From the NCBI GenBank assembly GCA_964385995.1, contig CAYLRF010000050.1:1-10262 (forward strand): a stretch of DNA of 10,262 nt. The letters are read 5' to 3'. Positions 6,963 to 10,262 of this stretch are shown here, piece by piece. Both the position numbers and the translations under genes were made by a program. The DNA comes from CAYLRF01 sp964385995 (GTDB taxonomy: Bacteria > Bacillota > Clostridia > Lachnospirales > Lachnospiraceae). The notes beneath the pieces are model-generated. The model saw nothing but the letters and a program-made list of their open reading frames with translations, ran no database searches and was not told the origin of the DNA. Position 1 is the first letter of the stretch. Each line of letters begins with the position of its first letter.

Positions 6963-7604
6963 TTAGCGGTTTATCCCCGAGGACACCTCATCCGCCCATT
7001 GCTGAAGACTGTAGGTGCTTCCGTCGAAAAGCTTTAATATGGCGCCGGTAGGTGTTTCGTCGCCCGCGAAGGCGTTTGCCTCATCGGTATCCACGTGCAT
7101 CGCGAGACGGAAATTGCGGTTTACGCGCACCACCACGTCGGCGAATATCAGGCCGCGCTCGTAGCTTTTGGTGATGACAAATACCTCGTCGTTGTCCTTT
7201 AGATGAGCGCGTGAGGCCTCAAGAGGGGTCATGTGAATATGCCGCTTTGCCACTATCACGCCGCGGGGAATCTGTATACTGCGGCGCGGACCCGTTATCG
7301 TGCAGCCCGGGGTACCGTCCAGATGACCCGATTGTCTGATGACGCCCGGAAGGCCCGCCTTTCTGGTGTCCGTAAGGGATAACTCGACCTGAGATTCGGC
7401 TCTTAAGGGGCCGAGGATGGCGACATTCTCAAAGGAGCCTCTCTCGCCCGTCACGGTCACCCTCTCCTCGGAGAGATATTGACCCGGCTGGCTTAATTCG
7501 TGGACCGGATGAAGCACGGCGTCATCGCCGAAAAGTTTGTGAAAATCTTCCTCGCATAAATGAACATGCCTGGCGGATGTTTCTATGGGAACGCTTAAAC
7601 TCAT
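6963..7604 (-). CDS. pduL: Phosphate propanoyltransferase / PduL-type phosphotransacylase
   Basis: PduL interconverts acyl-CoA and acyl-phosphate, usually with propionyl or acetyl groups, and is unrelated to Pta. The 213-residue protein has two related halves with the family's zinc-binding histidines: RHVHL (His13, His15), RHIHM (His122, His124) and MHVDTDEANA (His170). Also present are LSQPGQYLSEE (37-47), TDTRKAGLPGVIRQSGHLDGTPG and the GP motif before IPRGVIVAKRHIHM. The protein begins directly with the catalytic domain. There is no N-terminal encapsulation peptide and no microcompartment gene nearby, so a soluble cytoplasmic enzyme in acetate/acetyl-CoA fermentation is the likely role. 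That role is an inference. The ATG at 7602-7604 on the minus strand is preceded by AGGGAGGA. AT-rich repeats lie just upstream. Acetate kinase, a usual partner, is not in the window. Confidence 0.92.
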   Translation of the reverse strand: MSLSVPIETSARHVHLCEEDFHKLFGDDAVLHPVHELSQPGQYLSEERVTVTGERGSFENVAILGPLRAESQVELSLTDTRKAGLPGVIRQSGHLDGTPGCTITGPRRSIQIPRGVIVAKRHIHMTPLEASRAHLKDNDEVFVITKSYERGLIFADVVVRVNRNFRLAMHVDTDEANAFAGDETPTGAILKLFDGSTYSLQQWADEVSSGINR

Positions 7605-7632
7605 ACTCGTTTCCTCCCTACATTATGTGCCG

Positions 7633-7691
7633 TGTTGTTAATTTAAGTTGCTGTCATTAATTTAAGAGCTGCTGTTGTTAATTTAAGTTGC
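7633..7691. repeat. AT-rich 19-21 bp direct repeats upstream of pduL
   Basis: Three copies lie in tandem: 7633-7651 and 7673-7691 are the identical 19-mer TGTTGTTAATTTAAGTTGC, and 7652-7672 is a 21-bp variant. The core TTAATTTAAG occurs at 7638-7647, 7657-7666 and 7678-7687, so spacing is 19 and 21 bases, about two helical turns. The block lies 29-87 bases upstream of the pduL start codon. It could overlap the pduL promoter or its 5' leader, although no clear promoter is seen. Confidence 0.85.
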
Positions 7692-8004
7692 CTGAAGCCT
7701 GCGAGACTTCCTGTTTTGGCCGTATAGGGTAACCTTCTCATAGTGAATGTCGGGCGCCGCCTTACCTTGTGTATAAACACGCGTGAAATTCGTTTTGTGT
7801 TTTATGCCGTGCCTGCCCCGCAAGTCTCATCGCGTGAAAGACGGACGCCGAACCCACCGCCTGCGAAACGATCTGCCCCGAAACTTTAGCCAATAGCCGC
7901 GCGATTTTCGGCGGCAGGTAAAAAATAAAGCAAGCTTAAAAACCAAACCCTAAATTCCTGAATCTCGCGGAACGGTGTCAGCAAGGCAAAAAATAACATC
8001 ATTG
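7692..8004. other. Gene-free spacer between pduL and the thrC repeat region
   Basis: I see no coding region with a start signal and no recognisable RNA. A 7-bp inverted repeat, GAGACTT (7703-7709) and AAGTCTC (7822-7828), is separated by 112 bases. On the left arm it can be extended by neighbouring GC and on the right by CGC after two unpaired bases. The base composition resembles neighbouring coding DNA more than the AT-rich part that follows, so decayed coding sequence is possible but cannot be shown. Confidence 0.35.
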
Positions 8005-8034
8005 AATATATTACCACAGAGGCTTAACCTGCAC

Positions 8035-8313
8035 AAATCAAGAATTTTAAACTGTGCCCNNNNNNNNNNNNNNNNNNNNNNNNNNNNNNNNNNNNNNNNN
8101 NNNNNNNNNNNNNNNNNNNNNNNNNNNNNNNNNNNNNNNNNNNNNNNNNNNNNNNNNNNAATATATTACCACAGAGGCTTAACCTGCACAAATCAAGAAT
8201 TTTAAACTGTGCCCCTTTAAATCAGGAATTTAAAGCTGTGTCCCTTCAGATAAGAATTTATATTAAACTGCGCCCCCTTCAGTTCGAGAATTTATTTTAA
8301 CCTATGCCCCTCT
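8035..8313. repeat. 29-33 bp degenerate tandem repeats upstream of thrC
   Basis: To the right of the gap four units follow directly: 8190-8218 and 8219-8247 (29 bp each), then 8248-8280 and 8281-8313 (33 bp each). The shared pattern is an A/T-rich start (AATCAAGAATTT type), AAACTGTG or a variant, and CCCCTTY. Divergence rises toward thrC. The bases before the gap (8035-8059) repeat the first unit exactly. A further isolated relic, AATTTAAAACTGTCC, begins near 8388. The array has no constant spacers and no coding signal. Confidence 0.82.
8060..8159. other. Assembly gap of 100 N with identical 55-base flanks
   Basis: The 55 bases before the gap (8005-8059) are identical to the 55 bases after it (8160-8214). 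This is the expected picture when two contigs share a terminal 55-mer left by a de Bruijn graph assembler and are then joined with a fixed 100-N spacer. The true sequence may have a single copy and no gap, or additional tandem copies that the assembler could not resolve. Confidence 0.88.
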
Positions 8314-8549
8314 ATCCCTACACAAAAGATGGGCGCCAACGGGCGACTCGGAACCTCAGAATGACACGCGCGGTCTTACTCTTATAAATTTAAAACTGTC
8401 CACAATACGAGGAGCACTTCACTTTATATTTGTTTCATTTTAATTGTCCGTAGTTGCAAAAATATTTGTTCTTGACATAGGATACACATTAATTTACCAC
8501 GCCCGAGATTCGCGGCTTCCGTCGAAATGACGGTGAAACGGAGACTGAT
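8314..8549. other. thrC upstream region
   Basis: This is AT-rich non-coding sequence. Two weak promoter readings are possible: TTGCAA (8454-8459), 18 bases, TAGGAT (8478-8483), or the perfect -35 box TTGACA (8472-8477), which lacks a good -10 box at normal spacing. I find no T-box sequence and no threonine-rich leader peptide, so thrC control cannot be read from here. Confidence 0.35.
8454..8483 (+). promoter_or_regulatory. Candidate thrC promoter
   Basis: TTGCAA and TAGGAT each match four of six consensus bases, with 18 bases between them. The overlapping TTGACA at 8472-8477 is a perfect -35 box but has no matching -10 box about 17 bases later. The location, 67-96 bases before the thrC ATG, is suitable. 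The call is weak. Confidence 0.3.
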
Positions 8550-10094
8550 ATGGATATTCTTTATAAAAGCACAAGGGGCGGCAATGAGGCTGTCACGGCG
8601 TCGCGGGCGATCGTAAAGGGACTCGCGGACGACGGAGGCTTATATATGCCGGATGTGATTCCGGCGCTTGATATCCCCCTTGACAGACTAAAGGACATGA
8701 CGTATCGCGAGATCGCCTTTGCCGTGATGAGACTGTACCTTACGGATTTTACCGATGAGGAGCTTAAAAGCTGCATAGAGGCGGCATATGACGATAAATT
8801 CGACTCTCCTGACATAGCGCCGCTTCACAAGGCGGACGACGCGTATTTTCTCGAGCTTTTTCACGGACCCACGATAGCGTTTAAAGACATGGCATTATCG
8901 ATACTGCCCCATCTTCTCACGGTTTCCGCGAAGAAAAATCACATAACCGACACGATAGTAATCCTCACCGCGACCTCGGGCGATACGGGGAAGGCCGCGC
9001 TTTCGGGATTCGCGGACGTTAAAGGCACGAGGATCATCGTCTTTTATCCCAGAGACGGGGTGAGCCGCGTTCAAAAACTGCAGATGGTTACGCAAAAAGG
9101 TGAAAATGTCTCTGTCGTCGCCCTGCGGGATAATTTCGACGCCGCGCAGACCGCCGTGAAGGAAGTGTTTAATGACAGGGCATTTCAAAAGGAGATGGCG
9201 AAGGAGGGATACCGCTTCTCATCCGCCAATTCCATCAATATCGGAAGGCTCGTGCCGCAGATCGTCTACTACGTATACGCTTACGCGAGACTTTGCGCAG
9301 ACGGCGAGATAAAAGAGGGTGAAATCATAGACATCGCGGTTCCCACGGGAAATTTCGGCAATATCCTCTCCGCGTATTTCGCCAAACTTATGGGCCTTCC
9401 GGTGGGAAAGCTGCTCTGCGCGTCAAATAAAAATAAAGTCCTTTTCGATTTCTTTAACTCTGGCGTCTATGACAGCGAAAGGGAATTTTTCGTAACAAGC
9501 TCTCCTTCCATGGACATATTGATTTCAAGCAACTTGGAGCGGCTTCTTTATATGGCTTCCGGGCGCGATGTCGATGTCACTCGGGATCTTATGCGTCGTC
9601 TTAAAGAAAACGGCAAATACAGCGTGCCGGAATCTTTAAAAAGCAATCTTTCGGATTTTGTCGCGGGATACGCCGGGGAGGAAGAGGTGAAGCGGACCAT
9701 AGCCGATATTTACGATGAATACGGCTACGTCATCGATCCGCATACGGCAGTGGCGGCCAACGTGTGGCGGAAATATCACGCTTCGGATACTTCCTGGCGC
9801 AAGACTGTGATAGCTTCCACCGCGAGCCCGTATAAATTCTCGGGGACAGTCGTGGAGGCGATAGAAAATCCGGCGCCTCGCCCCGGCGCGGAAGAAACGC
9901 CGGGCGTGAAAATAATGTCACGTGCCGAAGAGGCTGACACGGACGACTTTCAGATGGCGGACGCTCTTCGCGAACTTTCGGGGACGCCGGTTCCCGCGGC
10001 GATACGCGAACTTAATAAACTTCCCATCCGCCACAGGTCTGAGTGCGACCCGGGTCAGGTGGAAGATGTCATTCGGAAGATACTTACATCTTAA
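8550..10094 (+). CDS. thrC: Threonine synthase
   Basis: ThrC converts O-phosphohomoserine to threonine with pyridoxal phosphate in the cytoplasm. The 514-residue protein matches the long, fungal/E. coli-like threonine synthase branch. Its N-terminal domain begins YKSTRGGNEAVTASRAIVKGLADDGGLYMP. It has the Schiff-base motif FHGPTIAFKDMAL with Lys112, TSGDTGKAALSGF (142-154), YPRDGVSRVQKLQM, SANSINIGRLVPQIVYY, the phosphate-binding PTGNFGNILSAYFAK (265-279), and a C-terminal IDPHTAVAANVW and ASTASPYKFSGTV. ATG 8550 follows GGAG (8540-8543) at a 6-base spacing. No hom or thrB lies next to it, so it seems to be transcribed alone in this window. The gene is intact and similar in composition to the leu genes. 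Confidence 0.97.
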   Translation: MDILYKSTRGGNEAVTASRAIVKGLADDGGLYMPDVIPALDIPLDRLKDMTYREIAFAVMRLYLTDFTDEELKSCIEAAYDDKFDSPDIAPLHKADDAYFLELFHGPTIAFKDMALSILPHLLTVSAKKNHITDTIVILTATSGDTGKAALSGFADVKGTRIIVFYPRDGVSRVQKLQMVTQKGENVSVVALRDNFDAAQTAVKEVFNDRAFQKEMAKEGYRFSSANSINIGRLVPQIVYYVYAYARLCADGEIKEGEIIDIAVPTGNFGNILSAYFAKLMGLPVGKLLCASNKNKVLFDFFNSGVYDSEREFFVTSSPSMDILISSNLERLLYMASGRDVDVTRDLMRRLKENGKYSVPESLKSNLSDFVAGYAGEEEVKRTIADIYDEYGYVIDPHTAVAANVWRKYHASDTSWRKTVIASTASPYKFSGTVVEAIENPAPRPGAEETPGVKIMSRAEEADTDDFQMADALRELSGTPVPAAIRELNKLPIRHRSECDPGQVEDVIRKILTS

Positions 10095-10241
10095 AATATG
10101 CCTGACATCAGGGCAACGGGCACCGCGAGTCACGGACAACGCCAACCGGAACACTTGCCTGATCTGACGGCTATTAACCCTTCTGCGAAACACTGCCCGC
10201 GTTTACGTTGACAATTGACCTTAAAAATTAAAGCGGGAGAA

Positions 10242-10262
10242 AACCGACACTAACTATCGGTT
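10242..10262 (+). other. Hairpin at the window edge, possible thrC terminator
   Basis: AACCGA (10242-10247) pairs perfectly with TCGGTT (10257-10262) around nine bases. The left arm is preceded by AG-rich sequence and the right arm ends in TT at the edge. If T residues continue beyond the window, this would be the terminator of thrC. Without that sequence it is only a short inverted repeat. The remainder of 10095-10241 shows no gene. Confidence 0.25.

Noticed and set aside
7975..8205. Plus-strand frame crossing the second N run
   Set aside because: About 34 of its codons are N and both ends repeat the same 55 bases, so it is an assembly product.
8314..8549. T-box or threonine attenuator before thrC
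   Set aside because: No TGGNACCGCG core, no terminator with T-tract and no threonine-rich short frame could be found.
10208..10236. Promoter starting with TTGACA near the window end
   Set aside because: No acceptable -10 box follows at 16-18 bases, and no downstream gene is visible to support it.

Overview
The window reads as chromosomal DNA of a Gram-positive anaerobe of the class Clostridia, probably Lachnospiraceae-like and probably from a draft or metagenome assembly. Supporting signs are a T-box leader in front of leuA, a type-2 LeuA (555 residues), short type-2 LeuC/LeuD subunits, a stand-alone PduL, strong AGGAGG ribosome binding sites and protein-level resemblance. The taxonomy is an inference from protein style, not from a search. 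Two runs of exactly 100 N (4289-4388 and 8060-8159) are scaffold gaps, and both lie in repeated sequence.

Layout. Positions 1-480 hold rpsI (ribosomal protein S9) and a strong intrinsic terminator. Positions 481-1089 hold a promoter (TTGACA, 17 nt, TAGAAT) and a T-box leader with stem I, candidate leucine specifier codon, antiterminator and terminator. Positions 1090-6130 hold leuA, leuC, leuD and leuB, all on the plus strand. They cover the leucine-specific branch from 2-ketoisovalerate to 2-ketoisocaproate, apart from the final transamination. The natural reading is that uncharged tRNA-Leu lets transcription pass the T-box terminator and express the genes. Positions 6345-6902 hold efp (elongation factor P). 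Positions 6963-7604, on the minus strand, hold a PduL-type phosphate acyltransferase converging on efp. Positions 8550-10094 hold thrC (threonine synthase). The last 168 bases hold no gene that I can support.

The least ordinary part is the intergenic DNA. Four spacers each carry a different family of short, drifting tandem repeats: 37-44 bp units between leuC and leuD, 19 bp units before efp, 19-21 bp AT-rich units before pduL, and 29-33 bp units before thrC. None is a CRISPR array and none clearly encodes protein. The array between leuC and leuD separates two subunits of one enzyme. I see no new gene system here. The gene content is housekeeping, and the repeats and the T-box are what deserve a second look.
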